Source of the DNA: Agromyces italicus DSM 16388
GTDB lineage: Bacteria > Actinomycetota > Actinomycetes > Actinomycetales > Microbacteriaceae
Assembly (NCBI RefSeq): GCF_000421545.1
Contig: NZ_ATXF01000012.1
Location: forward strand, 1 to 64,000
Direction of reading: 5' to 3'
Length of the DNA: 64,000 bases
Below the pieces are notes generated by a model. That model did no database searches. It saw only the letters and a program-made list of their open reading frames with translations, and had not been told where the DNA came from. Positions 1 through 15,977 of this stretch are shown in pieces. Made by a program: the position numbers and the translations under genes. Each line of letters begins with the position of its first letter. The stretch's first letter is position 1.

Positions 1-4943
<4,943 letters not shown>

Positions 4944-5243
4944 AAATGGTTCCCAACACCCGAAAGTGCCAGGGAGTTCAATCTCTGACAGAGAAACAAC
5001 TGACTCGAAAATCAAATTGTCCATCAATCAAAGGAATCCCACCACCGAAGTGGTTGGGGTTCAATAAATTGGCATTGAACATAGTGCACGCTGTTGAGTT
5101 CTCAAGGAACGGACGCACCCGAGTTGAACCCGACCCAAAGCCGAGCCAGCCCCCAGGGCAACCTGTCAAACATACCACCAAACCAGCCCGCCGAAAACAC
5201 GACGACCACCACAACTCCGAAGAGCCACGATCAACTAGAAGGG
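4944..5243 (-). promoter_or_regulatory. rRNA operon leader with boxA-like element
   Basis: About 300 nt of transcribed leader between the promoters and 16S. The minus strand reads TTGAGAACTCAACAGCGTGC (complement about 5086-5105), the boxA-like motif of actinobacterial rRNA leaders, partly shared with the spacer. It is followed by a hairpin GTTCAAT/ATTGAAC (5059-5080). An isolated TTGACA occurs near 5164-5169 without a matching -10. An A-rich run (T-rich on the minus strand) directly precedes 16S. Confidence 0.7.
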
Positions 5244-5250
5244 GTATCTC

Positions 5251-5279
5251 ATCCTAGACTTGAAATCACCGAGTCGCAA
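5251..5279 (-). promoter_or_regulatory. rRNA operon promoter P2
   Basis: Minus-strand -35 TTGCGA (complement 5274-5279), 17-nt spacer, -10 TAGGAT (complement 5251-5256). This is the promoter nearest the 16S leader; transcription would start near 5244, giving a 300-nt leader. Assignment rests on consensus match and spacing. Confidence 0.65.
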
Positions 5280-5370
5280 TGCTGCGCCTTCGAGGTTATT
5301 TGGCTAGAACCACCACCACTCGACCAGACCCGCTCTCCCGCGCTTCCCGGCCGCCGCAGCGACAAGAGAA

Positions 5371-5400
5371 AATCTACGCGCACACCACCACAACCCGCAA
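5371..5400 (-). promoter_or_regulatory. rRNA operon upstream promoter P1 (candidate)
   Basis: Minus-strand TTGCGG (complement 5395-5400), 18-nt spacer, TAGATT (complement 5371-5376). A weaker third pair, TTGCGA-17-GTGGAT, lies at 5401-5429. Tandem promoters are the norm for actinobacterial rRNA operons, which supports at least one being real. The rest of 5430-5586 holds no gene that I can recognise. Confidence 0.45.
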
Positions 5401-5586
5401 ATCCACCACACAACCCGGGCGTGTCGCAATCGCAGCGAAGCCAGTCAGCGCGGTCTATTGCCTGATCAACGTGGATAACGGCGCTGGATCGCGCCGCGGA
5501 ACGCGAACTCGGGACGAGGGGCCAGCACTCCCCCACCGGCCGCGGACCGGCGAGTTCGAATCGAACGACTTCCCCGTCGACGAGAA

Positions 5587-5623
5587 GGGCCCCGGTCGAT
5601 CACGGAGTGATCGGCCGGGGCCC
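5587..5623 (-). terminator. tyrS terminator hairpin
   Basis: A 17-bp GC-rich inverted repeat (one G-T mismatch) with a 3-nt GGA loop, 24 nt downstream of the tyrS stop and upstream of the rRNA promoters. No U-tract follows, which is common in high-GC actinobacteria. Confidence 0.65.
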
Positions 5624-5646
5624 GCGAGGCTCGGCGGAGCCGGCGG

Positions 5647-6951
5647 CTACTCGACGAAGATGCCTGCGAGCGTCTTCTTCCCGCGACGAAGCACGGCCAT
5701 GCCGCCTCGCCCGACGAAGCCGTCGAGGGTCGCGGCCTGGTCGTCGACGCGACGATTGTTGATCGAGATCCCGCCCTGGCTGATCGCGCGGCGTCCCTCG
5801 CTCACGCTCGAGACGAGCTTCGTGTCGGCCAGCAGCTGAGCGATCGGGGCATCGGGCGAAGTCGTCGTGTTCGGAAGCTCGCGGAGCGCCGACTCGAAGA
5901 CATCGGCGTCGAGCTCGGTGATCTCGCCCTGCCCGAACAGCGCCTGCGACGCCGCGATGACCGCCGCCGTGGCATCCGCGCCGTGCACCATCGTGGTGAC
6001 CTCGGTCGCGAGGACCCGCTGGGCCTCGCGACGGAAGGGCTCGCTCGCGACGAGCGCCTCGAGCTCCTCGATGCGCTCACGCCCGAGGAAGGTGAAGACC
6101 TTGAGCCGGGTCACCACGTCGGCATCATCGGTGTTGAGCCAGAACTGGTAGAAGCGGTAGGGACTGCACATGGCGGGATCGAGCCACACCGCGTTGCCCT
6201 CGCTCTTGCCGAACTTGGTGCCGTCGGCGTTCGTGATGAGCGGGGTGCCGATGGCGTGAACGCTCGCGCCCTCGACGCGGTGGATGAGGTCGGTGCCGCT
6301 CGTGAGGTTGCCCCACTGGTCGCTGCCGCCCGTCTGGAGCACGCAGCCGTACTGTCGGTGGAGCTCGAGGTAGTCGAAGCCCTGCAGGATCTGGTAGCTG
6401 AACTCGGTGTAACTGATGCCCGAGTCGGAGTTCAGTCGCGAGGCGACCGCGTCCTTCTTGAGCATCGTGCCGACACGGTAGTGCTTGCCGATCTCACGGA
6501 GGAAGTCGATGGCGCTGAGGCCGGCCGTCCAGTCGAGGTTGTTCACGAGACGCACCGCGTTCTCGCCCTCCTGCGAGAGGAAACGCGTGACCTGCCCCTG
6601 GAGGTAGCCGACCCACTCGGAGACGGTCTCCTTCGTGTTCAGCGTGCGCTCGGCGGTCGGGCGGGGGTCGCCGATGAGGCCGGTGGAGCCGCCGACCAAA
6701 CCGAGCGGCTTGTGCCCGGCGAGCTGGAGACGCCGCATGGTGAGCAGCTGCACGAGGTTGCCGAGGTGCAGGCTCGGCGCCGTGGGGTCGAACCCGCAGT
6801 AATAGGTGACCGGCTCGCCCGCGAGAAGCTCTTTGAGCGCGGCCTGGTCGGTCGACACATGCACGAGGCCGCGCCAGACGAGCTCCTCCCAGACGTCGTC
6901 GAATGAGGCGTCGTTGTGCTGGGTGGAGAGGATCACTGGGTCTGACACCAC
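5647..6951 (-). CDS. tyrS: Tyrosyl-tRNA synthetase
   Basis: Cytosolic class I aminoacyl-tRNA synthetase that charges tRNA-Tyr, 434 aa, the usual length. The HIGH-like motif HLGN is at residues 62-65, the tyrosine-binding QTGGSDQWGN at 206-215 and the KMSKS-like KFGKS at 246-250. A C-terminal S4-type RNA-binding domain covers roughly 370-430. The start is GTG at 6951 or the adjacent GTG at 6948. A -10-like GATAATCT ends a few bases upstream, so the mRNA is probably leaderless. It lies downstream of mpg in the conserved actinobacterial arg-mpg-tyrS order, but here a plus-strand pair separates them. No T-box leader is visible. Confidence 0.97.
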   Translation of the reverse strand: MVSDPVILSTQHNDASFDDVWEELVWRGLVHVSTDQAALKELLAGEPVTYYCGFDPTAPSLHLGNLVQLLTMRRLQLAGHKPLGLVGGSTGLIGDPRPTAERTLNTKETVSEWVGYLQGQVTRFLSQEGENAVRLVNNLDWTAGLSAIDFLREIGKHYRVGTMLKKDAVASRLNSDSGISYTEFSYQILQGFDYLELHRQYGCVLQTGGSDQWGNLTSGTDLIHRVEGASVHAIGTPLITNADGTKFGKSEGNAVWLDPAMCSPYRFYQFWLNTDDADVVTRLKVFTFLGRERIEELEALVASEPFRREAQRVLATEVTTMVHGADATAAVIAASQALFGQGEITELDADVFESALRELPNTTTSPDAPIAQLLADTKLVSSVSEGRRAISQGGISINNRRVDDQAATLDGFVGRGGMAVLRRGKKTLAGIFVE

Positions 6952-7017
6952 GTCAGATTATCAGCGGAGCGGATGATGAGCATTCCACCCCTAACCGACC
7001 GGTGCTTAATGATGTAT

Positions 7018-7039
7018 GCTTATCTCTGCCGAGATGAAC
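7018..7039. promoter_or_regulatory. Inverted repeat upstream of SatD-like gene (possible operator)
   Basis: GCTTATCTC, 4-nt TGCC centre, GAGATGAAC: 7 of 9 positions pair. It overlaps possible -10 hexamers (TATGCT or TTATCT) and sits 23 bp before the SatD-like start. Because that protein has a C-terminal helix-turn-helix, autoregulation is plausible but unproven. Confidence 0.45.
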
Positions 7040-7061
7040 CCTGCAAGGTGAAGGAGTGACG

Positions 7062-7670
7062 ATGATCGTCATCACCGCGGACCAGGTCGCAAGCCGCACA
7101 ACCGCCGACCTCGCCGGCGCCGAACGCGACCGCCTTCAGCAGGAGTACAGCGAGCGCCTGCTGCTCCCGGTCGCCCGCAACGCCGGCGACGAGATCCAGC
7201 TCCTCACGAGCGACGCGCGCACCGCCGTCGACGTCGTCCTCGAGCTCACCCGGAAGGGCGAGTGGAGCGTGGGCATCGGCTGCGGCTCAGTACGCGAACC
7301 GCTGCCCGACGACATCAGAGAGGCGAGCGGCGACGCGTTCTTCGCTGCCCGCGACGCGGTCGAGCGCGCGAAGAAGAGTTCGCCTCGGCTCGCGATCGAG
7401 GCTGCGGGCAACGATGCCGCGCACATCGAGGCGCTCTTCAAGCTCGCGCTGATCCTGCGGGAGCGACGCTCGGAACAGGGCTGGGAGGTCTACGACCGTA
7501 TCGTCGCGGGAGCTCTGCAGTCCGACATCGCCGACGAGCTCGGTGTGAGCGCCCCGGCGATCAGCTCGCGCATGAAGTCCGCCAACATCCGCGCCGAGCT
7601 CGACGCGGTGCCCGCGCTCGCTAGGCTGCTTGAGAATCTGGATGCCTCGACGGGAGCCCGCCACCCATGA
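7062..7670 (+). CDS. SatD-like protein with C-terminal helix-turn-helix
   Basis: A 202-aa protein resembling the SatD family, whose biochemical activity is not settled. It starts with a hydrophobic beta-strand ending in ITADQVASR (Asp7). It then has a GDEIQ turn (Asp43), a GIGCG turn (residues 72-76) and an AAR motif (Arg97), an order reminiscent of class III nucleotidyl-cyclase palms. A helix-turn-helix lies near 153-175 (SDIADELGVSAPAIS). ATG at 7062 is preferred over the in-frame GTG at 7056 because AAGGAG sits 5 nt before it. It overlaps the downstream membrane-protein gene by 4 bp (ATGA), so the two are translationally coupled. The pair is on the plus strand, inserted between mpg and tyrS. 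Family assignment is by resemblance and moderately sure; an enzymatic role is inference. Confidence 0.65.
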   Translation: MIVITADQVASRTTADLAGAERDRLQQEYSERLLLPVARNAGDEIQLLTSDARTAVDVVLELTRKGEWSVGIGCGSVREPLPDDIREASGDAFFAARDAVERAKKSSPRLAIEAAGNDAAHIEALFKLALILRERRSEQGWEVYDRIVAGALQSDIADELGVSAPAISSRMKSANIRAELDAVPALARLLENLDASTGARHP

Positions 7671-8272
7671 ATCTCTTCGTCATCGCCGACGCGATCACCT
7701 GGTCGGCGCTTCTGCTCTCGCTCGTCGGGGCCGCGGTGCTCTCGATCCTCGCCTCGGTACGGCCCCGTCGCGGCTTCGTCTGGTTCGCGACGGGCGTGCT
7801 CGGCATCGCGGTGCTCGCAGCGTCGACGGCACAGGGGCAGGCCCCGATCGGCGTCGCTCCGCTCGTCGTCGTGCTCGGCTTGGCGATCGCCGTGTTCGGG
7901 GGCAGCGCAGCAGCCGGCACCGCCCTGGATCTCGCGATGGGCCGCGCCGTCGCCCCCGGCCTCCACGGCGGCATCATCGTGACCGACCGACGCGTCGATG
8001 CCGACCTCGCCCCGGGTGTGCACGCCGTGGAGCGACGTCGGGAGGTGCTGCGCGGCGGACTGACGATCGGCGTGCTCGAGCGCATCGCCTCGGCCGGCGC
8101 GATCATCGCCGGATTCCCCGAGGCGCTCGCGATCGTCGTCGCGATCAAGGGCGTCGGCCGATTCACCGAACTCGAGGCGCCCGAGGCGCGCGAGCGGTTC
8201 ATCATCGGCACCTTCGCGAGCCTCATCTGGGCGTGCGCCGCCGCCCTCGTCGTGCACCTCGCGATCCGCTGA
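7667..8272 (+). CDS. Five-segment membrane protein, partner of SatD-like gene
   Basis: A 201-aa integral membrane protein of unknown function. Hydrophobic segments fall at about 5-27, 37-55, 60-85, 145-165 and 178-199. A charged cytosolic or external loop of some 50 residues lies between segments three and four (HGGIIVTDRRVDAD onward). It has no signal peptide and no motif I recognise. The 4-bp overlap with the SatD-like gene makes a two-gene operon, so a membrane effector or sensor role linked to that protein is the reasonable guess. Confidence 0.7.
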   Translation: MNLFVIADAITWSALLLSLVGAAVLSILASVRPRRGFVWFATGVLGIAVLAASTAQGQAPIGVAPLVVVLGLAIAVFGGSAAAGTALDLAMGRAVAPGLHGGIIVTDRRVDADLAPGVHAVERRREVLRGGLTIGVLERIASAGAIIAGFPEALAIVVAIKGVGRFTELEAPEARERFIIGTFASLIWACAAALVVHLAIR

Positions 8273-8316
8273 CCCCGTGCCGCTCGCCCTGACTCGGGGC
8301 GCTCGGTTCATTCGGG

Positions 8317-8343
8317 CGGCGCGCGCCACCCCTCCGCGCGCCG
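8317..8343. terminator. Bidirectional hairpin between convergent genes
   Basis: Perfect 9-bp stem CGGCGCGCG/CGCGCGCCG with a 9-nt loop. It lies between the plus-strand membrane-protein gene and the minus-strand mpg, and abuts the mpg stop codon. No U-tract. Confidence 0.5.
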
Positions 8344-8955
8344 CTACTCGGCGGCGAGCTTGTGCCGCCGGTACGGCGAGACGCCCTCGTCGCCCGGCAA
8401 CCAGAAGCGCCACGAGTAGCTCGCACCGCCGCCCGTACCGCCGACGCCCGTTCGCGGACCGGCCGAGTGATGGAGCGGCCTTTCGAGGACCCTCAACGAG
8501 AACGGCGGGGCGAGCAGGTCGCTGCCGCCCGCCTCGAGCGGCACACCGAGCGCGCGCGACAACCGGCCGGGGCCGCGCGCGAGATCTCGATCGGCCACCC
8601 CAGGGCGGCGGTGCCGAGCGAGCTCGAGCCCCTGCACCACCGTCGCCCCGCGCAGGAGCACCCCCGAGGAGGTTCCCGCCGGCCGCGCCACGATGTTCAG
8701 GCACACGTGCATGCCGTAGCTGAAGTACGCGTACAGGTGCCCGGGATCGCCGAACATGACGGCGTTTCGCGGCGTGCGTCCGCGGAACGCATGCGAACCG
8801 GGGTCTTCACCGACCCCGCGGTAGGCCTCGAGCTCCGAAAGCCGGATGGCCACCTCGCCGTCGGGCGCCGCAAAGCTCAGCACGGCGCCGAGCAGGAGCG
8901 GCGCGAGCTGCACCGGATCCTGCTCGAAGAACGCCCGATCGGGCGTCACCAGCAC
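8344..8955 (-). CDS. mpg: DNA-3-methyladenine glycosylase (AAG/MPG family)
   Basis: Removes alkylated purines such as 3-methyladenine from DNA, the first step of base excision repair. The protein is 203 aa, normal for the bacterial AAG/MPG fold. Family features are visible: the substrate-pocket region LSELEAYRG near residues 48-56 with the catalytic Glu, SHAFRGRTPRN, and YFSYGMHVCLNIV followed by GVLLRGA. GTG at 8955 is chosen as start. The open frame extends further upstream but that part is an arginine-rich shadow of argH. It begins 2 bp after the argH stop, so it is probably the last gene of the arg transcript. Confidence 0.93.
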   Translation of the reverse strand: MLVTPDRAFFEQDPVQLAPLLLGAVLSFAAPDGEVAIRLSELEAYRGVGEDPGSHAFRGRTPRNAVMFGDPGHLYAYFSYGMHVCLNIVARPAGTSSGVLLRGATVVQGLELARHRRPGVADRDLARGPGRLSRALGVPLEAGGSDLLAPPFSLRVLERPLHHSAGPRTGVGGTGGGASYSWRFWLPGDEGVSPYRRHKLAAE

Positions 8956-8957
8956 CG

Positions 8958-12527
<3,570 letters not shown>

Positions 12528-12531
<4 letters not shown>

Positions 12532-13457
12532 TCGGCGCCTCCGGCGTTCTGAGGCACGACCTCGGTGCCGATTCCGGACCGGGTGAAGACCTCGAGCAGG
12601 ATCGAGTGCGGCACGCGACCGTCGATGATGGCCGCCTTGGCGACGCCGCCTTCGACGGCGTCGAGGCAGGCGCGCATCTTCGGGATCATGCCCGATTCGA
12701 GGGACGGCAGGAGCGCCGTGAGCTCGGGCACCTCGATGACCGAGACGAGCGAGTCGCGGTTCGGCCAGTCGCGGTAGAGCCCGGCGACGTCGGTGAGGAT
12801 GACGAGCTTCGCCGCACCGAGCGCGACGGCGAGTGCCGCGGCAGCCGAGTCGGCGTTCACGTTGAGCGACTGACCAGGCGTGTCGGCATCGGGTGCGATC
12901 GACGAGACGACGGGGATCCGCCCGGCGTCGAGCTGAGTCTGCACCGCCTCCGGGTCGACCGCGACGACATCGCCGACGAGGCCGAGGTCGATCTCGGCGC
13001 CGTCGACGACGGCCCCGCGCCTGCGGCCGGTGAACAGCCCCGCGTCTTCACCCGAGAGCCCCGCCGCGAGCGGCCCGTGCCCGTTGATCAGCGAGACGAG
13101 CTCGCGATTCACCTGCCCCGAGAGCACCATGCGCACGACGTCCATCGCCTCGGGCGTCGTCACGCGGTACCCGCCGCGGAACTCGCTCTCGATGCCGAGC
13201 CGCTCGAGCATCGACGAGATCTGCGGGCCGCCCCCGTGCACGACGACCGGCTTGATCCCGGCGTAGCGGAGGTACACCATGTCTTCGGCGAAGGCGCGCT
13301 GCAGCTCGGGGCTGACCATCGCGTTGCCGCCGAATTTCACCACGATCGTCTCGCCGTGGAAACGCTGAAGCCACGGCAGCGACTCGATGAGCACCCGTGC
13401 CTTCTCGGCGGCGAGGTCGGCGCCCGAGCCCGAGGCATCCGTTTCGATGTCGCTCAT
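12528..13457 (-). CDS. argB: Acetylglutamate kinase
   Basis: Phosphorylates N-acetylglutamate; amino-acid kinase fold, 309 aa, usually arginine-feedback inhibited in organisms that use the ArgJ cycle. KFGGN at residues 41-45 and the glycine loop HGGGPQI at 74-80 bind ATP and substrate. It lies 2 bp after argJ and overlaps argD by 4 bp. Confidence 0.97.
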
Positions 13458-13459
13458 GC

Positions 13460-14617
13460 TCAGCTCGCGTAGGCGCTGTTCTCATGCACGTAGTCGTGCG
13501 TGAGGTCGTTGGTGAGAATCGTCGCGGATGCCTCGCCCGCGTGCAACTCGACGAGCACGTGCGTGGCCCGGGGTGCGAGGTCGACCTCGTCACGAGGACG
13601 GTCGGGACGGCCGGCGTGGCACACCCGCACCCCGTTCATCGACACATCGACGAGATAGGGGTCGAACGGGGCCCGCGTGGTGCCGATCGCGGCGAGCACC
13701 CGGCCCCAGTTGGGGTCGTTGCCGAAGATCGCCGCCTTGAAGAGGTTGTTGCGGGCGACCGAACGGCCGACCTCGACGGCGTCGTCTTCGGTTTGTGCGC
13801 CGCGCACCTCGATCGTGATGTCGTGGCTCGCACCCTCGGCATCGGCCTGGAGCTGCGCTGCGAGGTCGAGGCAGGCGGCGGTGAGCGCCTCGGTGAAGGC
13901 CGCTTCGTCGGGCACGACGCCCGAGGCGCCGCTCGCAAGGATAGTCACCTGGTCGTTCGTCGACATGCAGCCGTCGGAGTCGAGGCGGTCGAAGCTGACG
14001 CGGGTCGCCTGCCGCAGCGCGCGGTCGAGCGCGGATGCCTCGAGCTCGGCATCGGTCGTGATGACGACGAGCATCGTGGCGAGTCCGGGCGCGAGCATGC
14101 CCGCACCCTTCGCGATGCCGCCGATGCGCCACCCCGCACCCTCGACGAGGACGGTCTTCGGCTTGGTGTCGGTCGTCATGATCGCTCGGGCCGCATCTTC
14201 ACCGGCGGCGGCGTCCGCCGAAAGCCGGTTCGCGGCGCTCAGCACGCCCTCCTCCAGGATCTCACCGTCGAGCTGGTCGCCGATGAGCCCCGTCGAGCAG
14301 ACGAGGACGTCGCCGGCCGAGACCTCGAGCGCCGACGCGGCCGCCTCGGCGGTGCGGTGCGTGACCTGGAACCCCTCAGGGCCGGTGAAGCAGTTCGCCC
14401 CGCCCGAGTTGAGCACGATCGCCGCGACCTGGCCGTCGGCGATGGCCTGCCGCGACCAGATGATCGGGTTCGCCTGCGCGCGGTTCGAGGTGAACACCGC
14501 GGCCGCCTGCTGCGACGGCCCGCGGTTCACAATCAGGGCGAGGTCGAGCGCCCCGGTGCGCTTGATGCCGGCGGCGATGCCGGCGGCTTCGAATCCGGCG
14601 GGGGCGGTGACGGTCAC
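13460..14617 (-). CDS. argJ: Glutamate N-acetyltransferase / amino-acid acetyltransferase
   Basis: Transfers acetyl from acetylornithine to glutamate, closing the acetyl cycle; in some organisms it also uses acetyl-CoA. The 385-aa precursor cleaves itself before a nucleophilic Thr. The site is visible as [14 protein letters not shown], cut between Ala180 and Thr181. The start is GTG at 14617, which overlaps the argC TGA (GTGA) and has GGAG 7 nt upstream. The much longer upstream open frame is a shadow of argC. Confidence 0.96.
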   Translation of the reverse strand: MTVTAPAGFEAAGIAAGIKRTGALDLALIVNRGPSQQAAAVFTSNRAQANPIIWSRQAIADGQVAAIVLNSGGANCFTGPEGFQVTHRTAEAAASALEVSAGDVLVCSTGLIGDQLDGEILEEGVLSAANRLSADAAAGEDAARAIMTTDTKPKTVLVEGAGWRIGGIAKGAGMLAPGLATMLVVITTDAELEASALDRALRQATRVSFDRLDSDGCMSTNDQVTILASGASGVVPDEAAFTEALTAACLDLAAQLQADAEGASHDITIEVRGAQTEDDAVEVGRSVARNNLFKAAIFGNDPNWGRVLAAIGTTRAPFDPYLVDVSMNGVRVCHAGRPDRPRDEVDLAPRATHVLVELHAGEASATILTNDLTHDYVHENSAYAS

Positions 14618-15657
14618 GGTGCGACTCCGTTCACGGGAAGGCCGGTCGACTCGGTGAGGCCGAGCGCGAGATTCGCCGACTGGATGGCGGCACCCGCGGT
14701 GCCCTTGACGAGATTGTCGACCGCGGTCACGATGACGACGCGACCCGCGCGCTCGTCGACTGCGAGGCCCATGAGGGCGGTGTTGGCGCCGAGCACGTCG
14801 GCGGTGCGCGGGAACTGGCCCTCGGGCAGCAGCTGCACGAAGCGCTCCCCCGCGTACGCGTCCTCCCAGGCGGCGCGCACGGTCTTCGCGTCGGTGCCGG
14901 GCATGATGCGCGCGGTCGACGTCGCGAGGATGCCGCGCGACATCGGCACGATCACGGGGGTGAACGAAATGGTCGGGTTCGCCGCGCCGGCCCAGCGGAG
15001 CGCCTGCTGGATCTCGGGGATGTGCCGGTGCACCCCGCCCACCGAGTACGGGTTCGCCGAACCCAGGATCTCGGCGCCGAGCAGGTGGGCCTTCAGGCTC
15101 TTGCCGGCACCGGACGGCCCGACGGCGAGCACCGACACGAGATCGCGGTCCTCGATGACGCCGGCGCGGATGCCGGGGGCGAGCGACAGCGCGACGGTCG
15201 AGGCGTTGCAGCCCGGTGCGGCGATGCGGCGCGACTTCGCCAGCCGGTCGCGCTGGGTGCTCGAGAGTCGCGGCAGCTCGGGAACACCGTACGTCCACGC
15301 GGAGTGGAAGTCGCCGCCGTAGAACGCCGCCCAGTCGTCGGCGCGCTCGAGCCGGTGGTCGGCGCCGCAGTCGATGACGAGCGTCTCGGGCGGGAGCTCG
15401 GCCGCGATCGCGCCCGAGGCGCCGTGCGGGAGCGCGAGGAAGACGACGTCGTGGCCCGCGAGGGTCGCAGCGCTCGTCTCCTGGAGGGTGAGGTGCGTGT
15501 AGGTGCGCAGGTGCGGTTGCACCGCGACGAGCGGCTGGCCGGCGTTCGAGTGCGCGGTCACGGTGCGGACCTCGAACTCGGGGTGATCGGCGAGCAGCCG
15601 CAGGATCTCTCCTCCGGCATAGCCGGACGCGCCGGAAACGGCGACGGAGTACGTCAT
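14614..15657 (-). CDS. argC: N-acetyl-gamma-glutamyl-phosphate reductase
   Basis: NADPH-dependent reductase for the third arginine step, 347 aa. The N-terminal nucleotide-binding motif is [11 protein letters not shown] and the catalytic Cys lies in [12 protein letters not shown] at 15657 is preferred to an in-frame GTG at 15666 because AAGGTGG sits at proper spacing before the ATG. It is the first structural gene of argCJBDFH and is preceded by an Arg-rich leader ORF and alternative RNA stems. Confidence 0.96.
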   Translation of the reverse strand: MTYSVAVSGASGYAGGEILRLLADHPEFEVRTVTAHSNAGQPLVAVQPHLRTYTHLTLQETSAATLAGHDVVFLALPHGASGAIAAELPPETLVIDCGADHRLERADDWAAFYGGDFHSAWTYGVPELPRLSSTQRDRLAKSRRIAAPGCNASTVALSLAPGIRAGVIEDRDLVSVLAVGPSGAGKSLKAHLLGAEILGSANPYSVGGVHRHIPEIQQALRWAGAANPTISFTPVIVPMSRGILATSTARIMPGTDAKTVRAAWEDAYAGERFVQLLPEGQFPRTADVLGANTALMGLAVDERAGRVVIVTAVDNLVKGTAGAAIQSANLALGLTESTGLPVNGVAP

Positions 15658-15683
15658 GGAATCCACCTTAGGGTCTGTCTGGT

Positions 15684-15742
15684 CGGGGCGATGTTCCGGC
15701 GACGCCCCGCGACAGGCCGCTACGCCTGTGCAGGGGTCGCCG
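15684..15742 (-). promoter_or_regulatory. Mutually exclusive stems between arg leader ORF and argC (putative attenuator)
   Basis: Stem 1 pairs CGGCGACCCC (complement 15733-15742, inside the last leader codons) with GGGGC-GTCGCCG (complement 15697-15708): 11 bp with one bulged base. It encloses ACAGGC/GCCTGT (15712-15729), whose loop holds the leader stop codon. Stem 2 pairs CGGGGCG (complement 15703-15709) with CGCCCCG (complement 15684-15690), 7 bp with a 12-nt loop. The GGGGC(G) segment belongs to both, so only one stem can form. A ribosome at the leader stop would cover the left arm of stem 1 and favour stem 2. Stem 2 lacks a U-tract, so whether it acts on transcription or translation is unclear. 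Confidence 0.55.
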
Positions 15743-15827
15743 AGATTCGGCGGCCGCCACGGCGTCGGCTGCGCACGACCGGGACACGCGAGACGCGTGC
15801 AGCGGCGACGAACCGGGTGATGGACAT
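15720..15827 (-). CDS. Arg-rich leader peptide upstream of argC (putative)
   Basis: A 35-codon ORF beginning [15 protein letters not shown] and ending SATPAQA, stop TAG. Nine of 35 residues are Arg, clustered in the run RSRRRGGRR at residues 19-27. The ATG lies 6 nt after a -10 (TATGGT) with no ribosome-binding site, which fits a leaderless mRNA. The stop is 62 nt before the argC ATG. Position, composition and the competing downstream stems are those expected of an arginine-sensing attenuator peptide. I see no homology to a named family. Confidence 0.6.
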   Translation of the reverse strand: MSITRFVAAARVSRVPVVRSRRRGGRRISATPAQA

Positions 15828-15833
15828 GGATCG

Positions 15834-15863
15834 ACCATATCGGCGGGGCGCGGCGAGGTGCAA
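15834..15863 (-). promoter_or_regulatory. Putative arg operon promoter
   Basis: TTGCAC (complement 15858-15863), 18-nt spacer, TATGGT (complement 15834-15839). The predicted start of transcription falls at or next to the leader ATG (15827). An imperfect palindrome ATATGG-TCGAT-CCATGT overlaps the -10 and the leader start (about 15824-15840) and could bind a repressor, but it does not resemble an ARG box I recognise. Confidence 0.45.
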
Positions 15864-15890
15864 ACCGGCGGGGCGCTGTGCGTCGGAATG

Positions 15891-15929
15891 CGACGACGGC
15901 GCCGCGCGGTATGCGCGGCGCCGTCGTCG
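15891..15929 (-). terminator. pheST terminator hairpin
   Basis: Perfect 17-bp stem with a 5-nt loop, 48 bp downstream of the pheT stop and just before the arg promoter. It lacks a U-tract but is one of the strongest hairpins in the window. It should separate pheST from the arg operon, although these loci are neighbours in most actinobacteria. Confidence 0.75.
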
Positions 15930-15977
15930 GCGCTCGGTACTCGGGTGACGGGCGCCGGGTACTCGGAGCCGAGGAAC

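Noticed and set aside
5554-5566. T-loop-like GTTCGAATC and a short palindrome, suggesting a tRNA gene
   Set aside because: Flanking bases do not form a T-stem, acceptor stem or anticodon arm on either strand.
13460-15298. 612-codon frame that would extend argJ into argC
   Set aside because: The extra N-terminus is arginine-rich shadow of argC; GTG 14617 has a ribosome-binding site and gives the normal ArgJ length.
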